NCBI GenBank assembly: GCA_024811115.1 | Contig: JAKOGH010000198.1 | Coordinates: 1-64,000 of the forward strand | Source of the DNA: Terana coerulea | Taxonomy: Eukaryota > Basidiomycota > Agaricomycetes > Polyporales > Phanerochaetaceae | Direction of reading: 5' to 3' | DNA: 64,000 nucleotides | Shown here: positions 36,071-47,295 of the stretch, piece by piece | Position numbering within the stretch: position 1 is the first letter of the stretch | Layout: each line of letters opens with the position of its first letter | The notes under the pieces: generated by a model | What the model saw: only the letters and a program-made list of their open reading frames with translations | The model's database searches: none | Told to the model about the DNA's origin: nothing | Made by a program: the position numbers and the translations under genes

Positions 36071-37067
36071 TGTTCTTGCGGTGCGCACGAGAGAGCAGCT
36101 TCGGTTTGTTACTCCCCGGACTAGTAATCCCCTTTCACCGTGTTCGGCAGGCGCGTCATCTTGGGTTGATCCTGGAGCTTCGTCGAGATGAAGAGCTCTA
36201 GCGGTGTCTTTCAACCTGCAGAAAGCTCGAGCGACAGATTTTTGGTACATGACAATGCGTCATAAAAGTAAGTGCAAGGTCATGGTCATCACCCTGCCGC
36301 CAATGATCACGTCTGTGACGTCACGGAGCGGGTGTGACTTACCCGCCGACGTCTGTGGCCTTCTCTCTCCTCACCACCGTGACTGCTGGCTCTTGGCGAG
36401 CCCGAAAACGACCAGGCCACCGGTAACAACATGGCTATAAAATTGGAGAGCTTTAAGCCCGTCATAGTTTCCAACTCTCACAGCCTTCATGCCATGAAGA
36501 CACTTCGCAAGCACGGCTCGTGAGTGCTTCTGCCAGTGATACCGTATACACACGGCTCAAGTTCATGCAGCAGAGAACTCCGAGGACTGGCGCGTGCAGT
36601 AAAACCACAAAATATGACTCAGATTTCCACGACAATGCGGTGCTGCCTTGTCAAACCTTTGTGGTATAAGGCATGCCCTCAAGAGCGCATCGTGAACGGA
36701 AGACAACGAGCGCAGATTTCCTGCCGCGGGTAAACTGTGGCAACTGACAATTTCGGAGAATAATCTAGAGGCTAGTGGGCTTCTTTTCTCGTCGATTGTG
36801 ACAGTCTTGGCCTTCAGCAGACGGTATGAGGTTCCTTGATGACTTTACCGATGCCTCGAGGCTGCCGATAGAAGCGGGTAATGCTGAGTAGATGACGTTT
36901 TGGGCCTTGTATTTCCCTGGTCAGTGGGAGGAGACATTCCGCATGTTGCTGCGCAGCACCATACATAACTGGAATGACGATCTGACGACTATCTCATCCT
37001 TTTATTCCTCCCTCTCGTCTCTTCGTCTCTACTCTGACCTCCACTCCAGACTACACTCGACTGTACG
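36071..37067. other. divergent spacer, no gene recognised
   Basis: The spacer lies between degenerate F-box copy 2 and BTB copy 2. A CT-rich block at 36985-37060 immediately before the BTB start is promoter-like. No other gene is supported. Confidence 0.4.
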
Positions 37068-38546
37068 ATGTCGTCCCTTTTCCAGAGTAAGAAGGCAGAA
37101 GGTCAAAAAGCTAGCACTGGTGCCACGCTACCTCGCCCACCACCTATCCCCTCCGATATCGACAAGCGACCAGAATCGTTGATGCAGCTGGCTTTCAAGA
37201 GCTCGATGGACAACGGTATCCTCATCGACACGAAGTTTTATGCTTTTTCGCGAAGAAGCTCTTCGGGGAGGATCCACTCTCCGAAGGCCATCTACGCAAA
37301 TAGCTGGATACTTCGTGCCAAGGCATCCGAATATTTCGATAGCTGTGAGTATCCGCTAAACCTTCTTCAACGGAATGCTCATGAGCGAGAACTTGCGAAG
37401 TGCTATACAGTGGCTACAACGCGAACATTACCATGGGGTCACTGAGTGACGAGTATCCTGGAGATACACAGTACTTGGACGAGTGCGACAGCAGCGGTTA
37501 TGATTCTGACAGCGACATTGAGGACGACGCTGAGCCGGAGCCAGAAACCATGCTTACGGTTGCGGCTCCAGGCCGGTCTGATGGCGATGGGACTGCTTCA
37601 AAAATTGATCACGACGCAGCCAAGGTAGTGTGCGATGCCATGAAAACTATTAAAACACCTGCTCATTCCGAATCCTACCAGACCGTTAAACTTGGACAAG
37701 AATCACCGCTGAGCGACAAAGGCAGCGAGACAGATTCTCTGAGAGAGGGAGGGCAGATCGTGATCATACGTAACTCCGCATATATAACGTACGTCTCCGC
37801 TGACGTGTTGCACGTGGAAGCTGTGGCTAATGGCACATCCTGCCTACAGCTGGAGGGCTTTTGTTTACTACCTGTACACGGGCCAAATCATCTTCGCCCC
37901 GCTTCAGTCTCAGAGACTGCCTTCTGCATCTGCGGATGCGCAAAGACGCGAGCTCAATACGCCAAAAGCGCCTGCCTGCTCTCCGAAGTCGATCTACAGA
38001 CTCGCAGATGAGGTGGACCATTCATCTCCACGTCCAATCTTCTTTGCCTAACTTCTCGAATCCAGATTGGTCTCTCCGAATTGAGGGGCTTGGCAGAAAA
38101 AGACATCATGTCTAAGCTGTCACCGGATAACATTCTTGTCGAGCTCTTCTCCGCTTTCACGTCCCGGTAAGAGCTTTAATCGCTATATATTTGTGAAGCT
38201 GTCGCTTGACACACTCAACTGATGTTTTATGCAGCTACGACGCCATACGCGACCTGCAAGTCACCTTTGCGTGTGAGAAGGCTAAAGACGTCATCGCGAA
38301 AGGTATGGCCGAATGGCTCCATCAAGTCTCTGCGGAGGATATGAAGCGCAATTCGGACGTGCTGGGTCACCTCTTCCAGAAGTTGGCCAGCGTACCGCCG
38401 ATCGTACCGCCGCCTCTCGTGGACACAAAAAGCCAACGCAATGCCCGAATTGTAACACGATAAACCCGTCTTTTAGATGCAGCCCCGGGTGCAATCGCAG
38501 TAACCCAAACCTCATGTGTCATTCATGCGCGAACTACTTCCCTTAG
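37068..38546 (+). CDS. BTB/POZ-type protein with C-terminal Cys-rich zinc-ribbon-like tail, cluster copy 2
   Basis: The ATG at 37068 starts MSSLFQSKK, then the same BTB-like features as copy 1: ILIDTKFYAFSRRSSSGR, SPKAIYANSWILRAKASEYFD, then SGYNANITMGSLSDE. After an acidic spacer (37480-37750) come WRAFVYYLYTGQIIFAPLQSQ (about 37852-37910), SPKSIYRLADE, IGLSELRGLAEKDIMSKLSPDNILVELFSAF and YDAIRDLQVTFACEKAK. In the given frame the protein stops at 38463. One extra A in the A5 run 38427-38431 would continue it to 38546 with CPNC, CSPGC and CHSC pairs, a compact zinc-ribbon-like tail. I judge the longer form to be real. Confidence 0.75.
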
Positions 38547-39215
38547 TGTATAGGCGTAACGGCATGCTACGTACGGAGCACAAGCCGACACGACAGATTA
38601 TCCGGTAAATGGGTACAAGCGGAACGAAGGTATTATCTGTATTGAGATACGAACAGCTACCAATATTTGTATCCGTCGCGTACAACGATTCAAGTGAGAA
38701 TATAATCAAATGCATTCACCATGCTCTCCAGTGAAATGCATATGAATCACCATTCTGCGAATATCATGCAGCATTCATAGTGATTAGGGTGTATTTGTGA
38801 ATGGCTTTCGAATGATACTTGTGCCACGATAGGATGGCGAAACGAAGCGAAACTACAGCTGTGTGACATGGAGCATTAGAGCCCGAGCGTGCAACTAACA
38901 TGAAGATGACGGTGCAGCGATGTTTTTGAGGCTATTCAGGGCAAAGAGCCATGGTTATCCAGCAATGACGCGCAACGAGTACTTGTCGTCTGTCAACAGT
39001 CGCCATCTTCTCAGATAGTCGATCTGGTGTTTACTCTCGCTACCAGTACTGGTAGCGGCGCCAGCATCCGCTTCTGTTCTACCAATGTCGCCAAATGATA
39101 CGTCGTCCGTCAGTGGATGATGGAGCTTGACGTTTTTGTACGATTTAGAAGGCGTACACTCGCGTCCTGCCAGATCGCTGGTTGAGACCTAAACGGATAC
39201 GATGCTGTGTACCAC
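38547..39215. other. convergent spacer, no gene recognised
   Basis: Spacer between BTB copy 2 and F-box copy 3. No coding sequence or repeat is recognised. Confidence 0.45.
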
Positions 39216-41110
39216 TCACTCATAGTAAGTTGAGAGCATGACTGCATCGTCACCCAAGCACACATCGTCTGTGCTTCCCGTCGGAACATTCATGGCAATC
39301 TCGCGGTAGGGAGCAGCTGACTTGACCTCACAGCTCCACATCAGGGGGTCGGTGATCACGGTGGGCTCGAGCACGTATCCCGTTAAGTCCTCAGCGCGTC
39401 CCGACGTCAGGTCTTTGAGCATGGATGGGATGGAATGAAAGTCCCAAACGACAACGAGGTCATGGTCTGAATCATTGGAGTCGTCCGAGCCGTCCGAACC
39501 AGACTCTGTACCATTGCTTGAGCCTGAGTCGGATTCAGAGCCGTCGGGCGGGATGTCTGGGATGTCTTTGATCCTCATGCTAGAGAGCGAGTCCAACCAC
39601 GATGGTTTCTTGTACACATACCGCGCGCCGTAGACACTTGAACTCACAAGCGAAGTGGGAATCTCGCGGAAGCGAGTCTGTTCGCCCCACTCCTCCCAGT
39701 TAGGTTCGTTTGAACAGTACCCCCACCCCGCAAAGGGTCCTCGGAAGAGTCATAGAATATCTGGGAAAGTATAGTTTGCCGGGGGATGAGAAGTTCGTAA
39801 TTCCTCTCCTCCCCTTCAGTGTCACGCGTGAATAACAGAACCCAGATCAACGTCATATCGCTTGCCCATGTGAACGGCACATCTTCAAGTGCTGCCCGCG
39901 GTGGTTGACAATCGACAAGACATTTGGAGTATCTGGCCGGCCGCTCGAGCGTTGGAAGGCCCATGATTACAGCAGCTTCCTTCAGCGCGTCTTCGAGTAA
40001 CCGATGTGCTGGTGAGACGTTGTAGCAGTCGAAGATGGCAAGCGATGTGAATCCCCAATCCACGACAGGAATTAATATGTGACGGTCGTCCAGGATGGCG
40101 AAGTCGTTAGGGTCGAAACTGAGCTCATCATTTGGGTCCTCTTCTTCCAAAAGGAGACAGTACATATCCTTCCGTTCGGATATATTTAGTTCAAGCATTA
40201 TGAATGCGGCCAAAAGTAAGCGCACCAGCATCACAGTTCCGGATTGCCAATTAAATGCCCGTAACTCAGATCGAAACCTGAAGTTGTAATCGGACACTTT
40301 GAATGCCGCCAAACTGCCTACCACTTGAAGCTTATAACAGATTGGTGCGCTCCGTATTCCCGAGGAGACTTGGATGGAAAGGACAGGGCAAATGGCCAGA
40401 GGGTGCGCCTTGCCTGTGGACATGGTACGGAAATGGATCAGTACAAGACGTTCATCCACGCTATCCGATGTTGATCAGAAGTATTTATGCAAAGACATGG
40501 CAGCTGTGCGTACCGGCATTCAGCCAGAATCAAGAGGTCCTGGCTGTGATCATGGGTCATCGCGACCGGCTCGAACCCGACGTCCTCAAGCTCCCAGGTC
40601 TTGGCAGGGATATTCCTGCAGTTGGCGGGCACGCGGTGGAACAGCACACCACGGTACGTGTCCTCCGTTACTCGCGAGCAGACCGACGCGTTGTCGCAAT
40701 CGACGTCTGAGTCAGTGTTCCAAGGAAATGAGTGGTGCGCAGTCCACTGCAGCGTCCGCCAGGCTGTCCGCCATTCTCGTAGTTTGTCCAGGCGGTGCTG
40801 GGTCGACGTCGACGATGAGGGGTTATCTTCCACGCATGAGAACACAAGTTCGATTTTATACTGGAGGACGACAGATCTCTGGATCACGTCTCGGAAATAG
40901 CGGCAAACCTGTGTAATAGCAGACGAGCTAAGTCTTCGAGACGGCGACGAAACCAACAGAGTCGACGTACCACTTGCAAGCGAGCGATGTCCTCCCCGGG
41001 GAGCTCAGTGAGAATGTTTTCGATCACCTCAACTGGCAAAGACAGTAACCGGTCGCGCTGCTTTTTCTCGCCTTCACGGAGGGGTGTCTCAAGCTGGCCT
41101 GTAAGTATTC
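39216..41110 (-). CDS. F-box protein, cluster copy 3
   Basis: The F-box reads RLLSLPVEVIENILTELPGEDIARLQV (about 41055-40975, reverse strand). It is followed by VCRYFRDVIQRSVVLQYKIEL (about 40920-40850), a domain with WRTAWRTLQWTAHHSFP, ISERKDMYCLLLEEED, DDRHILIPVVDWGFTSLAIFD (about 40090-40030), YELLIPRQTILSQIFYD (about 39810-39755) and EEWGEQTRFREIPTS. An acidic Ser/Asp segment (39550-39450) precedes DLVVVWDFHSIPSMLKDL and SAAPYREIAMNV. One missing base near 39697 separates two otherwise continuous frames. It is the most complete member of the trio. The 5' end is uncertain because an intron (acceptor about 41101) precedes the first recognised exon. It is a candidate SCF adaptor with unknown substrate. 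Confidence 0.75.
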
Positions 41111-41329
41111 GAGCGTGCTTACTTGGTCACAGTAAAACTTTCGCAAAAGTGTTTGCAGACTTACTGCTGCTACGAACAGAAGCTACTGTCCTCAACAATC
41201 TCGCATGGGCTCGTGTGATAAACATACCAACCAAGATGTCATTGTGAAGGCGGCGGTGTGCTGGCGGGCGAGGGCGTCACGCCTTCTGCCTAACTGTGAC
41301 GTCACTCATCAGCATTCCGTCACGATCTG

Positions 41330-42660
41330 CAGATTGGTTGTTTCGGAGTCGTGACTTTGCGCTTGCGATGTGTGCATGGGTCGGTGCTCTTTGTTCTTTG
41401 CCATCACCTCTCCCTCTCGCGCATCCTCTCACCCTCCTTACCGTACACGAACAATCCGCCGCTCTGAGGGCCTGTTCAATGCGCACAGCTGAGCTGGGGG
41501 TGTGCTCCTCCGCGCCCAATGATATTGCATAAATCATCAACGACATCCTACCTCGACCCGCAACGAAGAGTCTCTTTGGTCGAAGCAACTTGACGCCACT
41601 TGGTTTAGAGCAATCGTGTATTGGCACAGGTAATTCAGATTTTACTCTATGGGAGATCCACAATCACAGCGGAGCTCACTGCGGCCAGCGCGATATATAC
41701 CTACGATCACTATGCAGCAAGTGAAGAGAAAGACATCCGCCTTTACCTGCGAAGGTGCCGCCAAACGCCCAGCGATTGAGGGAATAACCATCTTTTCGTA
41801 GCCTGCATGGCTTGCCCTTACGGTACTCGCTTCGGAGACCGTCGCGCTCGCCGTGGTCGTGTTGTTCAGGGCGGGCATGTTGCTGGCCATGGTGATGTCG
41901 CTACCCGCACGGACCCTGCTGGCGACCTCCGTTTGTGCCCCACCGAGGGCTCGGAAGGCGTTGGCTCTCGGCGCAGCATCCGTCGCCATGGCGCGAGTGC
42001 GGAGTTCTGAAGTTCATTGTTTGCCGTTTGTGTCGAGCAAGGAGAAAGCGTCGAACTCAAGGCTTCTGCTTCTCGCCTGCCGCGGACGCGTGCGTTGTAA
42101 ATCTCGAAGTCGTCACCGAGGTCGATACTCATTGCGGTTGGCGCCAACGGCGGTGAACGCGCGTCGTGATCGACGTCCATGGGGTCGAAGGCCGCGTCAG
42201 CACTGGGCGAAACGGCCCTGGTTTCCCTGTATGCGCGCGAGAAGGCTAGGGGCCTTGCGGCGGGGAGTCTTGGGCGTCCTGGGGGTCGCGGCGTCCTTGC
42301 CTCGTTGTCTAGGAGTACGTCTGGCTGCCTTGCTATCCTGGGAGATGCTCATCGTCAGTGAGGTCGCCGTACAGAATGTCGAAATGGGGGCAGCTGTCGG
42401 TGTCACAGACGAGGCACCGGAAAGCCGCCGGGTTGATGCTAGCTCTTCGCGGCGTCTTCACTGCGGTTCGTCGACTTCGAGAGCGTCTTGGCGTTGTCGC
42501 GCCGGGCGCGTCCAGTTCCTGTCCTTCCGCTTGTCGAGTGGACGACGAACGCAATCCATCGTTAGCCGTCCTGGCGAGGGTGGCGCTCGAGTGACTTCGC
42601 TGCAGCCGTTGCCCTTTATGATACCTATAAAGTGTGAGTACATATCTTATCGTCTCTGAG
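41330..42660. repeat. direct duplication, block 1
   Basis: This block is related in the same orientation to 43430-45200. Shared landmarks are the TTGCGATG...TTTGTTCTTTGCCA stretch (41366-41403 versus 43458-43492), the AGCAATCGTGTATTGGCA region (about 41611), the TTTACCTGCGAAGG splice-like motif (about 41741 versus 44305), and the whole orphan gene. It keeps the uninterrupted target site of the MITE found in block 2. Confidence 0.75.
41730..42559 (-). pseudogene. frame-broken paralogue of the orphan Cys-rich gene
   Basis: The first codon after GACGGCTAACG (ATG at 42557-42559) matches the start of the copy at 44304-45121. Conserved pieces lie in different frames: RSSSTRQAEGQ, then CLVCDTDSCPHFDILYGDLTDDE (about 42430-42345), then SKAARRTPRQRGKD...KAPSLLARIQG, then FDPMDVDHD...AMSIDLGDDFEIYNARVRGRREAEA (about 42180-42060), then VRAGSDITMASNMPA...ATVSEASTVRASHAGYE. 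At least four frame changes are needed, so I call it a pseudogene. Preservation of protein-level similarity to its sister shows both derive from a real coding gene. Confidence 0.6.
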
Positions 42661-43429
42661 CGTGCTTACTAACCTTCTTCGGCATCTTGCAGAACATCAG
42701 GAGCAAGGCCTTATTGCCTGGACGGCGGTCATACGTATTTGTGTTTTGATTGCGGTCAAATTGCAAAGACGTGTGTCTGCCGCCTCTGGAGATATGATCA
42801 TCGTCTTCAAGGTCACGAGTGGCGTGCTGATTTTTGGAATGGCAGTTACACAACATGATGAAGGTTAGGAATGCCCGGTGCTGGACGTGCTTCCGAATTA
42901 ATCCAAGGAGATGATTGAACGGTGAGGTGTTGTTGTATCCATCTCAGCTAACATGCTTGGGACTTTGATAGGTTGCAGCTCATGGTCAGCTGTGGCGTTG
43001 GTATTCCTTTGTGTCCGGCATGTCTCATTTCTATTTGAACAACCTTTGCGAAAGGGAAAATGGGGTAAACACTGCTTTCTTTCAGTCATAGGCTCATAGT
43101 GCAATTGTCAGATCAAATTCTTAGAGCTCTTCCCCAAAACGACGCTCTGCCCTTTACGTCTGTCGGGAACAGGGCGATGCTGCCATTCGAATTCAGTACC
43201 TTTGAGCTATATAGCAACACTCGAACATTTCGATGGACTACGTCCTCGTGAGTCGTGGGGGGAGCTTCCCATAGGAAGCGGCACAGAGATGATTACCCCA
43301 GCCAGTATACTTGATAAGTTTGCTCAATAGCCCTGTCGATCGAATATACATACGAGTGCAGGACTGCAGTCAGCGACATTTCTGAGGGACACTTGAGCGA
43401 CAGTAGTTGCAGCAGCCTGGGTGAGCGCT
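42660..43429. other. spacer between duplicated blocks, no gene recognised
   Basis: No domain, exon chain or repeat is recognised in this stretch. Confidence 0.4.
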
Positions 43430-43645
43430 TCAAAGCGATGCAGGTAACCGGCCGTGCGCTTGCGATGTGGGGTCCTTTGTTCTTTGCCACCATCTCTCCA
43501 GTGTCGCGCACCCACCCTTTCCCCTCAATAACCACGACCTATCTACCACTCTCAGGGCTCATTTATTGTACCCAAGGTCAGACCGCGGCGTGCTTCTCCG
43601 GATGACTTATCAACGAGATCTGCAGCCCCCGCCTCGTAGTGAATA

Positions 43646-44128
43646 CTATGACTGGCCCCACGTTTATAATTGACCCACCTTTTATAATTTCGCTTTCCTG
43701 CGCTCCCTTGCAACTCGTTGGTGCCCAGAATTTTTCTACAGATCCTTCGAGGATGCTTCTAAGCGATTGCCAACTTGTTTTGTGCAATTTCGTGAGCGGG
43801 AGGGATAGGAATTTTGGTGAAGCTCAAATTACGGTCGTTTGCAAGAACCAGCCCATTTTGGCGCTAATCATCCTATCGACCAATCCGCATGCAGGATCAT
43901 CGCTGAATTGGGGAATTCTGTGATGCCGCCCATAATTTTGAAAGGTGGGCTCTCTCGAAAGAGCCTCTCCCATTCGCCCTACACTCGTCTTAAAAATACA
44001 GAGAAAATACAGGCATGTAGGCAAGGTAGTATTGCACTGGTATACCAGGATTTATGAGGAAAACTGTAGTAACACGGGAGCAGCACCTTAAAGAGTAGGA
44101 ATCCTTATAAACGTGGGGCCAGTCATAG
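43646..44128. mobile_element. Tc1/mariner-type MITE with TA duplication (483 bp)
   Basis: Perfect 24-bp terminal inverted repeats (43646-43669 and 44105-44128) start CTATGACTGGCCCC and are flanked on both sides by TA (43644-43645 and 44129-44130). The interior has no transposase frame. Block 1 of the duplication shows the same flanking sequence without the insert, near 41565-41570, which confirms the boundaries. Confidence 0.88.
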
Positions 44129-44303
44129 TAGACAATCCGGGTCAAGGAACTTAACGGCGCGTTGTGTTAGAACAATCATGTATTGGCATAGGTAAGTCAG
44201 GCTGTACTTTATGGAGACTCTACAATTACAGCGAAACTCACCGCGACCAGCGCGATATAAAGTACGCATACAACTGGTGAAGAGACGGACAGCCGCCGCG
44301 ACT

Positions 44304-45121
44304 TTACCTGCGAAGGTACTGCCAACGCCGGCCGTCTGGGAGAAGACCAACCCGCTCGTACCCTGCGTAGCTTGCCCTTACGGTACTCGCTTCGGAGGCC
44401 GTCGCGCTCGCCATCGTCACGTTGCTCGGGGCGGGCCTGTTGCTGGCCATGGTGATGTCGCTACCTGCACGGACCGTGCTCGCGACATCCGTCGGGGCCC
44501 TCATAGAGTAGTCAGAGGGCGTTGACTCTCGGCGTAGCATCTGTCGCCATGGCGCGAGTGCGGAGTCCTGAAGTTCGTGGTTTTTTTTTGTGTCGAGCAA
44601 GGAGAAAACGTCGAACTCGAGGCTTCCGCTTCTCGCCTGACGCGTACGCGTGCGTTGTAAATCTCAAAGTCGTCACCGGGGTCGATACTCATTGCAGTCA
44701 TCGCGGGCGACGGTGGGTGGGCGGGGTCATCAACGTCCATGGGCTCGAAGACCCCGCTTGCGTTCGAGACGACAGTGCCGGACTCTTGCATCCATGCGAG
44801 AAGGCTGGGTACCTTAGCACGACCCGCCTTCAGCGTCCTAGGGGATGGGGCCGCCTTTGTACGTCGTCTGGGAGTGCGCCTAACCGACTTGCTGCCCGTT
44901 GTGCGTTCATCGTCGGTGATGTCGCCGTAGAGGATGTCGTAGTGGGGACAGTCATCAGTTTTGCACACCAGACACATGGATGTTTCTTGGCTGATGCGCG
45001 AACTACTGTATCGTTCGACCTGCGCTCTCCGTCGACCCAGCGCCCGCTGTGGCCTAGTCACGGCCGGTGGGTCGGTCGTTGGAGCCTCGCCTTGTCGGGC
45101 TGACGACGAGCGGAGCGTCAT
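44304..45121 (-). CDS. orphan Cys-rich protein (C-x2-C-x4-C-x-H), intact-looking copy
   Basis: The reading frame opens MTLRSSSARQGE (ATG at 45119-45121). It has a basic Arg-rich N-terminus, then a small metal-site-like motif CLVCKTDDCPHYDILYGD (about 44975-44922). Basic and Ser/Pro-rich linkers follow, then VFEPMDVDDPAHPP, and AMSIDPGDDFEIYNARVRVRREAEA (about 44705-44625). An A8-9 run near 44581-44590 carries a frame change; past it the sister frame continues LQDSALAPWRQMLRRESTPS...VRAGSDITMASNRPA...ATASEASTVRASYAGYE to 44304. I do not recognise the family. Composition suggests a nuclear, nucleic-acid- or protein-binding protein, which is inference. The paralogue is at 41730-42559. Confidence 0.5.
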
Positions 45122-45200
45122 CGTTAGACGTCCGGGTGACGGGTACGGCTGGTACGACGTGGCAGTCGCAGCGGTCGTCAGTGCCTATAGGTCGTGAGTG

Positions 45201-45965
45201 GGTGCTGCATCGTCGATGAGCTGGTTATTCACCTTCTTTATCATTGTAGATAACGTCGAGATGAGGGAGCGTTAAAGTCGAAAGAAGAAAGAGGATATCG
45301 AAGGAATGTCTTGCAGGAATCTGAGATTTCTCCAAAGGGTCCTGACATCTTATAGGCCCAAGGGTAACACGGCCGGCCGCTACTCCTTAAGCTCACGTGA
45401 GACCGCGTCAGCGATCGTGGCCGGGGTTTCTGCATTCGACAATGTGACAATGCAGCCGTTGGTCGTGGTGTATCCGCGCCCGCCATTCATTCCGATATCG
45501 ATGGGGAATCAGCCCAGGCTCAAGGCGCAGACCGTACCCTGGAAACCATTGTCTCCAAAGGCCCTCGCTTAGTTGCTCAGCCCGCCCTGGCGCGTTAGTG
45601 GCCGCGAGAGGCCCGCCTTCTTCGAGACCGGGCATCTGACTTTCAAACGGGCACAATCCATCAGCGGCGGCCGCCTTTGACTGTCCGCGGCGCACTTTCG
45701 CTTGTGCTCGCTCTCTGATGCTTACGTAGTGTTCGTAGAGGCCACCCCCTTACGCACGCACGCACGACATACAAGAAGTCTGGTCTCTGCTTCGTCGGTC
45801 ATTCCGCCTCCGTTATTTTGCACTGTTAACCTCAAGACTATCGACCGTCCAAGCTCGCAAGCCGTCGAAGACTGACACCGCCCTCGTAAGTTCAACATCT
45901 ACACTCGGTGAGCCGCATCTTCTCTCGATCTGCACGTTTACTCACCGGGTCTGAGTCTCCAGATT
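45201..45965. other. spacer with one unrecognised open frame
   Basis: A 95-residue frame on the minus strand (45408-45695) and a partly overlapping plus-strand frame (45306-45572) are open but match nothing I know. The stretch 45790-45960 is C/T-rich and leads into the gene at 45966, so it is probably its promoter and 5' UTR. Confidence 0.35.
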
Positions 45966-47295
45966 ATGGATTTTCTTTACAGCCTTCTTAGCCCTGGCAA
46001 GTCCCCGCGCAAGCAACAGCCCGCCCGGTGGGCCCCATATGAAACCCGTTCCCGTCGCCACCCGAGGGAAGCCCCGCCTTCGCCTCCACCTGGAACGTTC
46101 CGATCGCGTCCTTCCGACAAGAAAGCCGGACGCTGTGGGCCCCGCCGCCCCGACGGCATCTTCAACCCTCCTGGCGACGATGTACTCCCGACACGCGCGC
46201 ACGCGCCCCGGAACTTGGGGCTCAGCGCCGAAGCTGCCCGGAGCGCGGAGGGGCAGCGCCTCCTGCAGGCCCTGGCCGACATCGAGACCAAGGAGCGCAG
46301 CGACGAGCTCGACGAGCTCCCGCCGCCCGGCTGCGAGTGGGCGTCGAGCGACGACTCGCACGAGTCCTCTACTGGCGCGCAGACCCCCGCGGACGGCGCG
46401 TCCATCAACACCCCAGCGACGAGCACTTCGTCAACATCCTGATGGCGACGCGTGCGGCCGCGGAGGAGAAGGCGGCGCGCCTGGAGGCCGAGCTCGCCAC
46501 CGCGCGGCGGCTCCTCGAGCGTGAGCAGGCGCGCGTGCGGGAGGAGAAGAAGGCGGCGGAGCGTTGGCGGAAGCTCAAGGAGGCACAGGACGTGCGGCGC
46601 ACGCAGCAGCAGACGGAGCTCGAGGCCGAGATCCAGAAGCTGAAGGAGGCGCGGCACAAGGCGTATCTCGAGCAGCAGGCGGCGGCGTACGAGCGCAAGG
46701 TCGCCGCGGCGCAGGCCAGCGTGGCAGCATTCGAGGACCGGCGCGAGATCGAGCGACAGCTCTTCCTGGAGAAGGAGGCGCGCAAGGAGGCAGAGAGACC
46801 GCGCGCCGCGTCCAGGCAGAGGCCGACCGCCTGCGCCGCGCAGAGGAGACGCGCACGCGGCAGGCGACCGCGGCGCAGCGGGCGCAGGAGGCGGAGGCAG
46901 AGGCGGCCGCGGCTGCGAAGGCGCTGCAGATCTACGAGTGGAAGTGGGACGCGCTCAAGACGGGCCTGCACTGCGGGGACCCCATCGTCGACGGCACGAT
47001 CCCGGGCGACCAGCTCCCGTGGCCGATCCCTACCCCGCCCGGCCACGTCGTCGGCCCCGCCGACGTGACGCCCGACGCCGTGCGCGCGTTCGTGCGCCAC
47101 GACCGCCGCGCGGAGGACATTCGCGCGAAGACGTTCAAGGAGAAGGTGCGCCGGGAGCTGCGGCGGTACCACCCGGATAAGTTCAGCTCGGTCGTGCTGC
47201 CGAAGACCTGCGAGGCGGACCGGGCGGGTGTGATGGCGATAGACGATGCCGTGGTGAGGGTCCTTACTGGCTTGTTGTCTGAGGCCTCAGTCTAG
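45966..47295 (+). CDS. coiled-coil protein with J-domain-like C-terminus, very GC-rich
   Basis: The ATG at 45966 gives MDFLYSLLSPGKSPRKQQP, a basic, Pro-rich segment. SDEHFVNILMATRAAAEEKAARLEAEL follows and begins a long Ala/Glu/Arg coiled coil (about 46440-46920). The last part reads YEWKWDALKTG, LPWPIPTPPGHV, DVTPDAVRAFVRHDRRAEDIRAKTFKEKVRRELRRYHPDKF (the HPD of a J-domain near 47170), then CEADRAGVMAIDDAVVRVL. Proteins of this layout, W-x-AL-K...HPDKF, are common and unassigned in Agaricomycetes. Two one-base deletions break the frame: C4 at 46411-46414 and around 46792-46797. No intron is evident, unlike nearly all other genes here. Only the C-terminal helices of a J-domain are visible, so a co-chaperone role is uncertain. 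Confidence 0.75.

Larger units (their letters stand above)
43430..45200. repeat. direct duplication, block 2
   Basis: This is the sister of 41330-42660, enlarged by a 483-bp MITE at 43646-44128. Outside the MITE the two blocks can be aligned by eye through the upstream segment, the intron-like region and the orphan gene. Confidence 0.75.

Noticed and set aside
44522..45103. Plus-strand open frame of 193 residues over the orphan gene
   Set aside because: The duplicated sister block conserves the minus-strand protein, not this frame.
46405..47172. Minus-strand open frame of 255 residues
   Set aside because: GC-rich codons of the plus-strand coiled-coil gene leave few stops on the opposite strand. 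The Arg/Ala/Ser composition has no domain.
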